Shown here: one piece after another, positions 27,029 through 37,300 of the stretch | Layout of the letters: each line of letters starts with the position of its first letter | Position numbering within the stretch: position 1 is the stretch's first letter | Assembly: GCA_013002535.1 (NCBI GenBank) | Contig: JABDJK010000005.1 | Coordinates: 1 to 64,000, forward strand | DNA length: 64,000 nucleotides | Reading direction: 5' to 3' | Source of the DNA: Hyphococcus sp. | GTDB taxonomy: Bacteria > Pseudomonadota > Alphaproteobacteria > Caulobacterales > Parvularculaceae | Notes under the pieces: model-generated | What the model saw: the letters and a program-made list of their open reading frames with translations, nothing else | Told to the model about the DNA's origin: nothing | The model's database searches: none | Position numbers and translations under genes: made by a program

Positions 27029-29149
27029 ATGTACGAAAAATTCTTTGGACTAACGGAAAAACCGTTTTCGATCCAGCCGGATCCATCGTTTCTGTATTGG
27101 GGGCGCACCCACCGCCTTGCCTATGCAATGTTGGAGTACGGCGTTCTTAACCATGCTGGGATTTCTGTTGTCACCGGCGAAGTTGGTTGCGGTAAAACAA
27201 CACTTATCCACCGGTTACTTGATCAGCTTTCTGATACGCACACGGTTGCGCTGCTTTCAAATATTCAGGAAGGCAGAGGAGATCTGTTAAGCTGGGTCTT
27301 GATGGGGTTTGGTCAGCCATTCTCGGGTAAGACCCATGTTGAATTGTTTTCCGACGTTCAGTCGTTTTTCATTTCAGAATATGCGAAAGGAAAACGGGTC
27401 GTCATGATCATTGACGAGGCTCAAAACCTCTCTTTGGACATGCTCGAAGAACTTCGACTTCTCTCAAACATCAACGCCGGCAAGGACCAGCTTTTGCAGT
27501 TGATTCTTGTAGGGCAGCCACAGCTGAAAGGGCTGTTGAACAGGCCAGAACTAGTGCAGCTCGCCCAGCGAGTTGGCTCTGATTTCCATTTAACGCCGCT
27601 TAGCCGCGATGAAGTGCATGCTTATATTGAGACCCGATTGGCGATTGCCGGGTGTCGCCGGCGCGTATTCACTGATCGCGCTATCGATTTGATCGCAGAA
27701 AAATCGCGTGGCGTGCCGCGGATCATAAATGTAATCGCCGATACGGCGCTGGTGTATGCGTTTTCATCCGAGGAATTGGTTGTTGGCGTGGAATCCATTC
27801 GCAGCGTTATTCGCGACAAAACCGATTATGGGGTTTTTGGCCTCGCGGCCGACGAAGAAACTGCACCGCCAATTAAACCTACCAAAGACGATGCGATTGA
27901 CAAGTTTTCGCTGCAAACAGACCGCGCGCCAACACCTGGCGACGATGGGTCGGCGTCGCAATCGACGGGAGGCCGAGGCAACCCTTCTGACACAATAAAG
28001 CCGAAACAGCCGGTGATCGGGGAGCAACCAATTGTAAGTGCAACAGCACAGACAAAAACGCTCACAGACGTGGCGGCGTCTGTTAAAGCGCCGGCAGAAA
28101 AACCTGAAGCTGTTCAAACGGCCACTGCTGGAAAGACGGTAGCGAGAGAAGAATCTGCAATAACTGGGATTGTCGTCGTTGGCGAAGATCCAAAGATTTC
28201 TCCGGAAGCGACAATTCGTTCAGCGGGCGACGGCCGTGCTATAGTTTACGTTCTCACGAAAAAATCACCGACGACTGTAGAGATCGCGCGAAAAGCAGGC
28301 GCCGTTGTAGTTGAACATGCGGAAAAAGCGCTAAATTCGCGCGGCCGTGCTCGAAATGCCGGCTATCGCCAGTTGAAAAAGATTATGCCGCACCTGCAAT
28401 ATGTCCAGTTCATTGATGCAGGTGACGCAGTTGATCCGGATTGGATCAGCAACGCAGAACGTTTTATGGCGCGGCGCCCGGAAGTCACAATTGTGGAAGG
28501 CGTAGTTCAAAAAGGCGGCGATAAACAATCCAATCAATCCGTCCTGGAATCTGCCGAGCCCATTGGTGAAACGCAGAGTATTTCGACGGGCGCGGCTTTT
28601 ATGCGCGCAGACGCATTTGAGGCGGTTGGCGGTTTTCGCGGTGATCTCGCCACCGCGTCATTCGTCGATTTGTGTATTCGTCAGCGCCGTCGCGGCGGGC
28701 GTATATGGCGTACTGAAAAGCCTATGATCATTTCCCGGAAAAAATCAGAAAATTTATCCAGTTGGTGGTCGAAGAAGGTGGATGGTGGTTTTCGATCTGC
28801 TTTTCTTGCTTCGCTTCATGGCGGGCCGCCGGAGCGCCTTGGAGTCATGGAAACGATTGGAAATATTTTCTGGGGGTTTGCTTTCCCGGCGGCGATATTC
28901 GTTTTTTCAATTTTTGGCGTGGTTGCAGCCAGTAAATATTCGCCGGGAATGCCTTGGTATTTTATCATTGCCGTAATTTTTGGTTTCGGCGCAGCAATAT
29001 ACGGCGTCCGATATATACTTCAGGTTTTCGCCGGCGGAATATTCAAAAAATCATCCTGGGCCAACGCGTTTGGCGATGTCTTGGGAAAGCTGCCTGAGTT
29101 CTTTGGCGTCCTGAAATTTTTGTTTAACAAAAAGGCACGCGCCGCTTAA
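27029..29149 (+). CDS. XrtA-associated AAA ATPase fused to a GT2-like domain and membrane segments
   Basis: Residues 1-270 are an ExeA/PrsA-like AAA ATPase of the kind tied to XrtA loci (TIGR03015 type). It starts Met-Tyr-Glu-Lys-Phe-Phe-Gly-Leu, with Walker A at 50-58 (Gly-Glu-Val-Gly-Cys-Gly-Lys-Thr-Thr) and Walker B at 124-132 (Ile-Ile-Asp-Glu-Ala-Gln). A Pro/Thr/Lys-rich linker spans about 280-385. Residues about 400-590 resemble a GT-A glycosyltransferase lacking its first strand, with Ile-Asp-Ala-Gly-Asp at the DXD position. Two membrane helices follow near 612-665. Stand-alone family members are about half this length. Whether the transferase half is active is doubtful. Confidence 0.82.
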   Translation: MYEKFFGLTEKPFSIQPDPSFLYWGRTHRLAYAMLEYGVLNHAGISVVTGEVGCGKTTLIHRLLDQLSDTHTVALLSNIQEGRGDLLSWVLMGFGQPFSGKTHVELFSDVQSFFISEYAKGKRVVMIIDEAQNLSLDMLEELRLLSNINAGKDQLLQLILVGQPQLKGLLNRPELVQLAQRVGSDFHLTPLSRDEVHAYIETRLAIAGCRRRVFTDRAIDLIAEKSRGVPRIINVIADTALVYAFSSEELVVGVESIRSVIRDKTDYGVFGLAADEETAPPIKPTKDDAIDKFSLQTDRAPTPGDDGSASQSTGGRGNPSDTIKPKQPVIGEQPIVSATAQTKTLTDVAASVKAPAEKPEAVQTATAGKTVAREESAITGIVVVGEDPKISPEATIRSAGDGRAIVYVLTKKSPTTVEIARKAGAVVVEHAEKALNSRGRARNAGYRQLKKIMPHLQYVQFIDAGDAVDPDWISNAERFMARRPEVTIVEGVVQKGGDKQSNQSVLESAEPIGETQSISTGAAFMRADAFEAVGGFRGDLATASFVDLCIRQRRRGGRIWRTEKPMIISRKKSENLSSWWSKKVDGGFRSAFLASLHGGPPERLGVMETIGNIFWGFAFPAAIFVFSIFGVVAASKYSPGMPWYFIIAVIFGFGAAIYGVRYILQVFAGGIFKKSSWANAFGDVLGKLPEFFGVLKFLFNKKARAA

Positions 29150-29218
29150 CCCTGATTATCGGCGATCGTCGCGCTCTTGCGAATTTGACAAGCAAGTCTA
29201 ATTGAAAGTTCATTTTGG

Positions 29219-30445
29219 ATGGATGTCGTATTATCAACGCCCGCATTTATCCTGAGTGCTCTTGGCTTTTCGATGTCGTTCTGGCTAGCGCTCGAAGTGG
29301 CCGGCGCTTTTGTCGGTAGGCGTAGGCGGAAATTCGATGCGCGCACCCGAACAATAGCTGTTATCGTGCCTGCGCATAACGAAGCCGGCGTTATTAAGAA
29401 TTGCCTTCAGTCCATTACCGGACAATTGAAAGCACGGGACCGCGTTATTGTTGTTGCGGATAATTGCACCGATTCAACTTGCGATGTAGCACGCGCAGCC
29501 GGCGCCGAGTGCCTTGAGCGAGAGAACCAGAACCAGCGCGGCAAAGGTTTTGCGCTGCAGTTTGGCATTGATCATTTAGCGTCGGACCCGCCTGGGACTG
29601 TCGTATTTATCGACGCAGATTGTGTGGTGAAAGAAGGCGCGCTCGAAACGCTAGCGGCCGCAGCAGAGCAATCGGAAGCGCCTGTTCAAGCGCTATATTT
29701 AATGACGGCGCAATCGTCGGCGGATATCGACGAGGCGCGAAACTCAGCTTCGGCCGTAGCCGTATTTGCGTGGGCGTTTATCAATAAAGTGAGAATGCGC
29801 GGTCTTGACCGGCTGTTTGGCGTAACGCGCCTTACAGGATCGGGTATAGCGATGCCATGGCGTGTTGCATCGGCCAGTTCGTTTGGCAGCTCCGAAATTG
29901 TTGAGGACTTGGCGATGACTGTTGATTTTGTAAAGCGCGGTTTGGCGCCCCGGCTAGTCGAAGGCGCTGTCGTTACCAGCGAATTCCCGATCTCGCAGCA
30001 AGAGCGCATTCGCCAAACTGCGCGTTGGGAACATGGGTCCCGGCGACTCGCGAAGCGCAACACAATTCAAAATCTTTTTAGTTCTTTGTCTGCTGGAAAC
30101 TTCAAATTATTTGCGCTGACAATGGATATGCTCGCGCCGCCGCTTGTCATGTTTTTCATTTATTTGTTCGCTGTCGCTAGCTTCGCGGGCATTGCTGCAA
30201 TCGCCGGAAACGCAGCCCCGTTAATCGTTGCGGTTTGCGCCATTGTAATCGCCTTTTTGGCGGTCTTTGCTGGATGGCTGGGTTTTGGGCGAGAAATTAT
30301 TGGTCTCCGTGACATTGGCGGCTTGTTCAGCTTCGCGTTTAGCAAGATTGGCGTATACGGAAAGGCCGGTAGAGAATCTGCAAAAACCTGGACGCCGACG
30401 CGTATGGACGATGGTATTGATCGACCCAGCGACGGATCGAATTGA
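29219..30445 (+). CDS. Membrane glycosyltransferase family 2 (processive type)
   Basis: Inner-membrane sugar transferase for polymer extension. An N-terminal helix (about 7-25) leads into a GT-A domain with Val-Pro-Ala-His-Asn-Glu, Ala-Asp-Asn-Cys-Thr-Asp and the DXD in Phe-Ile-Asp-Ala-Asp-Cys. Arg-Gln-Thr-Ala-Arg-Trp matches the QxxRW motif of processive enzymes. Two or three C-terminal helices (about 295-365) follow. Its stop overlaps an alternative TTG start of the next glycosyltransferase. Length 408. Confidence 0.87.
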   Translation: MDVVLSTPAFILSALGFSMSFWLALEVAGAFVGRRRRKFDARTRTIAVIVPAHNEAGVIKNCLQSITGQLKARDRVIVVADNCTDSTCDVARAAGAECLERENQNQRGKGFALQFGIDHLASDPPGTVVFIDADCVVKEGALETLAAAAEQSEAPVQALYLMTAQSSADIDEARNSASAVAVFAWAFINKVRMRGLDRLFGVTRLTGSGIAMPWRVASASSFGSSEIVEDLAMTVDFVKRGLAPRLVEGAVVTSEFPISQQERIRQTARWEHGSRRLAKRNTIQNLFSSLSAGNFKLFALTMDMLAPPLVMFFIYLFAVASFAGIAAIAGNAAPLIVAVCAIVIAFLAVFAGWLGFGREIIGLRDIGGLFSFAFSKIGVYGKAGRESAKTWTPTRMDDGIDRPSDGSN

Positions 30446-30504
30446 AACTGGGCGCCAACCCGACTAAGGCAATCAAACCGTCGGTAATCAAAACCTCAAC
30501 CATC

Positions 30505-31488
30505 ATGGCCAATAGGATAGAAAATTTTGCGATAGTCGCGATCGGCCGCAACGAAGGTGAGCGGTTGGTCCGCTGCCTCGCCGCGCTTTGCAAAGTTTCC
30601 GATCAAATTGTCTATGTCGATTCCGACTCCACCGATGAAAGCATCGAAATTGCTCGTGCGGCGGGCGTTGAAATCTTATCGCTCGATGCTTCGGAAAAAT
30701 TCACCGCAGCAAGGGCTAGAAATGCCGGCGTTGCTTTCGCTGCAACGAAGTGGCCGGCAGCAGACCTCATATTTTTTATCGATGGCGACTGCGAATTGGC
30801 TGACGGTTTTCTGGAGGCGGCCAGCAAGGCATTTGAGAGCGACAACGAGATCGGCATCGTCACCGGGCGATGCCGGGAATTATTTCCGGATGCCACCATC
30901 TACAATCGGCTTTGTGATCTCGAGTGGGACGGGCCGATAGGTGATATCGAGGCTTGCGGCGGCATTTTCTCGGTCCGTAAAGCAATATTTGACAAAGCTG
31001 GCGGATTCGATCCGGAAATCATTGCCGCTGAAGATGATGAGTTTTGCATCCGTGTTCGACAAACCGGTTCACGAATCGTTCGCATTGCTCATGAAATGTG
31101 TTTCCACGATGCAAACATAACGCGCTTTGGACAATGGTGGCGCCGCGCATATCGCGCTGGCTATGCCTTCGCACAAGTCGGTGATATGCACGAAGGATAT
31201 TTCCGCCGGTCGCGGCGGCGCGCACTACTGTGGGGGTTGATACTGCCTGCGGTTGCGATAGCGATCGCATTTTTTACGAACGGCTTGGGCTTGGGCTTGC
31301 TTGCGCTCTATCTGTTGTCCTTTCTTCGAAACCGCAGAAATCTGATCAAGGATGGAAAGTCTAAAAGTAATGCAACGATTTATTCATTATTCCTGACGAT
31401 CTCAAAATTTCCAAACCTGCTAGGCATGGCTGACTACTGGCGAAAGCGGCTTTTAGGCCAAACAGTAAGAATTGTTGAATACAAATGA
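30505..31488 (+). CDS. Glycosyltransferase family 2
   Basis: GT-A enzyme with Ile-Gly-Arg-Asn-Glu-Gly-Glu, Val-Asp-Ser-Asp-Ser-Thr-Asp and the DXD motif in Phe-Ile-Asp-Gly-Asp-Cys. The later Glu-Asp-Asp-Glu-Phe segment should hold the catalytic base. A short hydrophobic helix lies near residues 250-285. The frame extends upstream to a TTG at 30442 overlapping the preceding gene, but the ATG at 30505 gives the normal N-terminus; neither has a strong ribosome site. Acceptor and donor unknown. Length 327. Confidence 0.86.
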   Translation: MANRIENFAIVAIGRNEGERLVRCLAALCKVSDQIVYVDSDSTDESIEIARAAGVEILSLDASEKFTAARARNAGVAFAATKWPAADLIFFIDGDCELADGFLEAASKAFESDNEIGIVTGRCRELFPDATIYNRLCDLEWDGPIGDIEACGGIFSVRKAIFDKAGGFDPEIIAAEDDEFCIRVRQTGSRIVRIAHEMCFHDANITRFGQWWRRAYRAGYAFAQVGDMHEGYFRRSRRRALLWGLILPAVAIAIAFFTNGLGLGLLALYLLSFLRNRRNLIKDGKSKSNATIYSLFLTISKFPNLLGMADYWRKRLLGQTVRIVEYK

Positions 31489-31512
31489 TGCGCACTCTGG
31501 ACTTCGGGCAAT

Positions 31513-33732
31513 ATGAATAGCGAAAAAATAAGAGTTGGATTACTTGGCGCCGGCTATATTTCGTCTTGGCACCTTAATGCGCTCAAGCGAAACTCCGATG
31601 TTGAGGTGGTCGCTGTATGTGACTTGTCAGAAAGCGCGGCCCACGCAATTGCCGCCGCCGCTGCGCCCGCAAAAGTCTATACTGCGCTCGACACAATGAT
31701 GGCCGAAGGCGTATGCGACGCCATCCACGTTCTAACGCCGCCCAATGCACATTATGCAAACGCAAAAGATATCATTTCCGCAGGCGCTCATGTGTTTCTC
31801 GAAAAGCCGGCGACCCTTAGCGCAAAAGAGAGCAACGAGCTAGGCGAACTCGCGATAAAAAAGGGCGTGCAAATCGGCGTCAATCACAATTTCCTGATGT
31901 TGCCTTCTTATGACCATTTAAAGCGAGACATTGAGTCTAAGCGTATCGGCCCTATCGATACGATCGAGATTAACTGGCAGTTTCCCTTGGCGCCGCTTAG
32001 GTCCGGCCCCTTCGGGCTATGGATGCTTCGTCAGCCTGGCAACATTTTGTTTGAGATCGGGTCGCATCTTTTTGCGTTCGTCGCAGACCTGTTTGGCGAG
32101 CTAAGTGATATTCACGTGCGGTTGAAAAATCCGATCACTATTCCCGGCGGGGTCACGCATTTCCAATCTTGGCAAATTACCGGCGTGTCAGCTGGCGCAA
32201 ATATCACGCTTAATATTTCAATGACAGAAGGTCACGACAATCGCAGTGTTTCGCTGCGCGGCGCCGGCGCTGCGGCAAAGTATGATTTTGCCAATGACGT
32301 TTATCGGTATGAGCAGGCGCCGATGAACGACATTGTCATTGGGCCGTTAGCGGCGCAATTAAATCTTGCGGGCCAGGCTTTATCGACTGGCTGCCGAAAC
32401 GCCGTTCGGCAAATTATATCACTGAATTCGCTATCGCCTTATGGGCTTTCCATTTCGCGCGCTGTTGATGCATTTTACCGAGCCATATCGCTTAGTGAGG
32501 TTCTCGACCAACGTCTTTCGATTTCGCGCGCCGCCAGCGCTACCGCACTTATTGAGCAGACGTTAGACGCCGCTGCAGAAAATGTTTCCCAAGCGCAGAC
32601 GGATCCAATTCAAAGCAAGTCCAATAATGTTGCGGCCGAGAATGGAAAAACTGTTCTTGTCATAGGCGGCACCGGGTTTATCGGGCGGTATCTTGTTACG
32701 GCGCTCGCCGATAAGGGGTATCACGTTCGTGTGTTTTCGCGGGGGAAAGGCGGCGGACTTGAACGCTGCGACGGCCGGGTGAGCATTTATACCGGCGATT
32801 TGAAATCTATGGATGATTTGCAATCTGCGATGGTTGGCGTAACCGGCGTTTTCCATCTTGCAAGGGCCGCTGAGACGAGTTGGGAAGGGTACCTCGAGAA
32901 TGATGTAGCCGTAACGAAAGGGATCGGGGAGGCTGCGCTTTCTAAAAATGTTGAGCGATTTATTTACACCGGCACAATTGATTCCTACGATGCGTCACAG
33001 GCGGACCGCATAATCAACGAGGACACGCCTTTCGATGAAAACCTGGAACAACGAAACTTGTATGCGCGCTCGAAAGCCGCGTGTGAAGAGACGTTAAAAA
33101 TACTCTCTACAGAGAAAAAATTGCCACTGACCATCGTTCGACCAGGAATTGTTATCGGGCGCGGCGGCCCTTTGCAACATTGGGGGATTGCGATGTGGCG
33201 CGGCGCGACGGCGTGCAAATTATGGGGTGACGGAAAGAACATTTTGCCGTTTGTTTTGGCTGATGACGTTGCCGACGGTCTGGTAAATTCCCTTGAAGCC
33301 CCAGGCGCCGTTGGGAAGTCATATAATTTGATCGGTGAACCAATGCTATCGGCGGTGGATTATTTCGCTGCAGTATCAGAGGTCAATCGCGTCAGCGTGC
33401 GGGCGAAGCCGACGCCCATCTGGACATATTTCTTGGTAGATATTGTAAAATATTGGGCGAAGAGGCTGCTCGCGAAGAAAAGCGGTCTCACAAAACCAAG
33501 TTTTCGGGATTGGAAATCGCGCGCGCAGCTTTCTCCTTACGACAATTCGCGAGCGAAGACAGAATTGGAATGGAATCCTGAAGCTGATCCGGATCAATTC
33601 GTCAAGCGCGGAATTGTCGATGCGAATTTGTTCGGATATTCATCTGGTGATCTACCCGATGAGGGTATGTGTGAGGCATTGCCGCAAGTCGATGATGCAA
33701 AGCCGGCGCCGGATTTCAAAGCATCGGCCTAA
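31513..33732 (+). CDS. Fusion of Gfo/Idh/MocA oxidoreductase and SDR epimerase/dehydratase
   Basis: Two nucleotide-sugar enzymes in one chain. Residues about 1-355 form a Gfo/Idh/MocA protein (Leu-Gly-Ala-Gly-Tyr-Ile-Ser near 9-15, Glu-Lys-Pro near 96). Residues about 375-700 form an extended SDR protein, with the dinucleotide loop Gly-Gly-Thr-Gly-Phe-Ile-Gly and the active-site pair Tyr-Ala-Arg-Ser-Lys. A two-step conversion (oxidation or reduction, then epimerisation) of an activated sugar for the polymer is plausible. It is the last gene of the plus-strand run. Substrate unknown. Length 739. Confidence 0.87.
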   Translation: MNSEKIRVGLLGAGYISSWHLNALKRNSDVEVVAVCDLSESAAHAIAAAAAPAKVYTALDTMMAEGVCDAIHVLTPPNAHYANAKDIISAGAHVFLEKPATLSAKESNELGELAIKKGVQIGVNHNFLMLPSYDHLKRDIESKRIGPIDTIEINWQFPLAPLRSGPFGLWMLRQPGNILFEIGSHLFAFVADLFGELSDIHVRLKNPITIPGGVTHFQSWQITGVSAGANITLNISMTEGHDNRSVSLRGAGAAAKYDFANDVYRYEQAPMNDIVIGPLAAQLNLAGQALSTGCRNAVRQIISLNSLSPYGLSISRAVDAFYRAISLSEVLDQRLSISRAASATALIEQTLDAAAENVSQAQTDPIQSKSNNVAAENGKTVLVIGGTGFIGRYLVTALADKGYHVRVFSRGKGGGLERCDGRVSIYTGDLKSMDDLQSAMVGVTGVFHLARAAETSWEGYLENDVAVTKGIGEAALSKNVERFIYTGTIDSYDASQADRIINEDTPFDENLEQRNLYARSKAACEETLKILSTEKKLPLTIVRPGIVIGRGGPLQHWGIAMWRGATACKLWGDGKNILPFVLADDVADGLVNSLEAPGAVGKSYNLIGEPMLSAVDYFAAVSEVNRVSVRAKPTPIWTYFLVDIVKYWAKRLLAKKSGLTKPSFRDWKSRAQLSPYDNSRAKTELEWNPEADPDQFVKRGIVDANLFGYSSGDLPDEGMCEALPQVDDAKPAPDFKASA

Positions 33733-34390
33733 AACTCGCCAAATTCCGAACCAGAAAAATTGCGCGGCCAGTAGACCTCGGAAAGCACCGCGCGCAAATC
33801 TTAAATTCCAGTCATGCTGCGGTTAATAGTGACGCCGATCGGAATAAATGCGACGATGGACATTAACGATCCCAGTGAGCAGCGCTATGCGCTTTGATGC
33901 GGATGATAATGTGAAATTTCTGAATCAGTTTTCATTTCGATCATTCGTCATCGTATAATTTGAGAAGTCGTGACTAAACGTTTTTGCTGGCTGTCGCTAT
34001 GAAGAAACCTTGAAATCAAAAAATAATTTGGGTTCACGGTTGAATTCGAATCGCGCCGCTAAAGCTATATTGCCAGTCCGGAAAACGTTCAACTATTTAA
34101 CAATATGTCGCGGAATTTACCGATTTCGTACTTTATTCATTTCCGCTGCGTTCGCTGCATATTGGAATTCTGCTGCAATTCGATCTTTTCTCGACATACC
34201 CCTAACCAAAACCCTATCGCCAGATCATCATTTTTCGCAAAAATTGAGCCGCATTGTCCCGCTTCGCGGAACGCTTGTCTAAGACCCTTCACATAGTTTC
34301 CCGCGTTACGTGGTTCGCTTTAGCGGCCATATAATACGTGCACGAATAGGGCTCTGCAGGGTTACCCCTTTTGATTTGCGGAACAAATTT
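33733..34390. other. Gene-poor stretch between the polysaccharide run and the G8 protein gene
   Basis: About 660 bases with no convincing gene. The frames present are short, poor in codon bias and lack ribosome sites. A TATAAT at 34330-34335 is the best promoter-like element for the following gene, and another TATAAT lies near 33953-33958. No hairpin with a T-run was seen after 33732. The stretch may contain an unrecognised RNA or regulatory region. Confidence 0.4.
34330..34335 (+). promoter_or_regulatory. TATAAT, possible -10 box for the G8 protein gene
   Basis: A perfect -10 hexamer about 55 bases before the chosen ATG; the -35 region is poor. Transcription from here would begin after the alternative upstream ATG at 34310 and so supports starting translation at 34391. 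Confidence 0.3.
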
Positions 34391-37300
34391 ATGAGCGTTG
34401 AGTACCGAAGCAAACAAGGCGCGATGACGGCGGGCGCAGTTAATATCGATAAAATTCTTCAGCTCTCAAGCGGTGCTGAAATCGGCGCGCCAATTAAACG
34501 CGGCCGCCGTGCGCGCAAACGTCGGATGAAGGCGACAGCTGCAAAATCTGGACTGTTGGCGCCATTGCTGGCCGCAGAGGGCTGTAAAACGCTCGGTAAG
34601 GATGACATCGACTTGGGCGCCGACGCCGGCGGGCCTGCGGCTGGCGGCGTTAGCGCTGGCGGGCCTGCGGCTGGCGCTGGCGGCGCAGTTGGTGTGCAGC
34701 CCGCTACCGGATCCGCGCAAAACGACTTTTTTACGGGTGAAACCAACCACACTATCGAATTGACGGTAGATGATATTCTAGCCAATGATGATATGATCAG
34801 CGGCGGCTCATTAGAGCTTGTTCGTGTATTCGATGCGGTGAATGGTACAGTGTTTTTTGACGGCGCAATTGTGCAATTTGTCCCGGCGGAGGATTTCGCC
34901 GGGAACGCGCATTTTTCTTATGAAGTTCGCGATGAAAACGGCGAACTCCACATTGCGCGGGTCGATTTCCATATTGCCGGGGAAGGCGATCATAGCGACC
35001 ATGGCGATGATCACGGCGATCATGGCGGTGGTCAAGCGCATCCCGATGACCCATCCAAAGCCAGTGAGCACATGGCGTTACTGTCGTTGACGCCAGTATC
35101 TGACGCCACTCACATAGCCGTAAACAATGGCTCATGGTTTGATCCAAATACATGGGCCAGCGGCGAAGTGCCGGGCGAAGGCGCCAAAGTGCTTATCAGC
35201 GACGGAATCAAAGTTACGTATGATGGTGAAAGCGACGTATCGTTATTTACTGTTCGCGTTGACGGAATGCTCGAATTCTCGACGACAAAAGATACATTCA
35301 TGGAAGTGGACACTTTTGTTGTTTCGCCATCCGGGCACCTGACAATCGGAACGATCGACAACCCTGTTCACGCAGGCGTCGAAGCCGTTATTCAAATTGC
35401 CGATAACGGACCAATCGACACCACCTGGGACACGCATTTGCTTTCCCGCGGTCTTATTAGCCACGGAACGATAGATATTCACGGCGCCGAAAAAGATACT
35501 TTTTTGAAAGTTGCTGTAGATCCCATGAAGGGAGATGTATCCATCACGCTGGAAGAAGTTCCGGATGGTTGGCAAGTCGGTGACAATCTGGTTTTAACCG
35601 GCACCCACTTGCCAAACCTGGGCACCAGTCAAGCGAATGCTTTTGATCCGGAAACCGTCACGCAAGACGAAGAATTGGTCATCACGTCAATTGTTGGAAA
35701 CACAATTCATTTTGATCGCGCGCTTCAGTACGATCACGACGGTCCGCGATCAGACCTGAAGGCGTATGTTGCGAATTTCACTCGCAATGTGAAGATTCAA
35801 ACCGAGAATTTCGACGATGTTCCCGTTCATCAGCGCGGCCACGTCATGCTGATGCATTCTGACAATATTGACGTTCGATACGGTGAGTTTCTGGAGCTCG
35901 GTCGAACAGACAAATCCGTCCGCGCCTTTGACGTAGACGATCTTTCGTCGGTTGAATCGGATTCTAATGTCAAAGGCCGTTATTCGCTTCATATCCACCG
36001 CGCCGGCGTTAGCGATCTCGATGATCCGGCAATGTTGGTCGGTAATGCAGTTTGGGGGTCGCCAGGCTGGGGCGTTACCCATCACGATTCGAATGCCGTC
36101 ATTGTCGATAATGCGGTTTATGATGCATTCGGTTCTGCGTTCGTGGCAGAGACCGGAAATGAAACCGGGCGCTGGTCACACAATATTGCGATCAAATCGA
36201 TCGGCTCATCTAGTGGTCCGAAAGACGGGCCCGATGTCGTAGCATTCGATAATGCGCGCGGCGGATCGGGCTTCTGGTTCCAGGGACGCACGGTCGACGC
36301 GGTAGATAACGTTGCGGCCGGCATCCCGTCGGGTCATGGTTTTGTCTACATGTCCCGCGGGCAAGGCTTCGGAACGATAAAGATTAACCCGGACGACGCG
36401 CCGCATGCGGAAACGCTGCGTTATAGGAATTCGGCTGAGATTTATCAGCCGGCAATTTCGTCATTCGTAGGCAATGAGGCATTTGCGGTTGAACGCGGTC
36501 TCGAAGTCATTAAGCCCGGACCAAAACAAGGGCATGACGTTCGTTCAGTAATATCGGATTTCACGGCGTGGGAAGTCAAAATCGGCGCATTTCTGCAGTA
36601 CACCGCTCACTATACATTCGAGAATTTGGACATATCTGCCGCTCGCGACCCCGCAATTGGCGCCGAGTATGGCTTCCTGCTGCATACGAATAGCATCGAC
36701 TTCGTCATTAACGGCGCGCGAATCGACGGCTTCGACACGGGCGTTCAACTTGACAAGAATGTTTTCGTCTCCGACTTCGACGGCAACTTTCACTATGCGT
36801 TCATTGACGTGGAAATCTTAAATGCCGTTACGCCGTATGCAAATCTAGACAGCGGCGATCGCATTTTGAGCAGCGCCAGTTTAGCCGATGTGCCTGTAAC
36901 ATATACACCGAACGCCGGAAGTATCGGCGATTTGGCGTTCACTATTGACAATACAGTCAACTATCTTTCAGGGATAAAAACGGATGCGCTCGGCGATATT
37001 GCTGTTGGCGACGGTTGGGACAGGCCGGAATACAACGCGCAGTCCTTAAAAATTGCCATAGAACAAGAGGGTTGGTGGACGTTGCCAGATGGCCGCAGCG
37101 TCACTGTGTTAGAACAGTTTGTTGCAGACCGGTTGACGGGCGATCTAATTAAGGTCGCAAATATAGCCGTTTTCGATCCTAAAATTCCACCGACTGATAC
37201 GCCTGAAAATTACAATGGCGTATTTGACTTCGCGAATTCTGCGCCGATCGGTGTTGCTGATAGCGCGACAGTAGCTCGAAACGGTTCTGTAGTGATCGAC

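Noticed and set aside
34010-34282. 90-codon plus-strand frame before the G8 gene
   Set aside because: No Shine-Dalgarno, atypical composition and no recognisable domain. It cannot be excluded, but nothing supports it.
34980-35045. Repetitive GATCAT-type sequence that could suggest a CRISPR or satellite
   Set aside because: It is an in-frame His/Asp-rich protein segment; there are no regular spacers.
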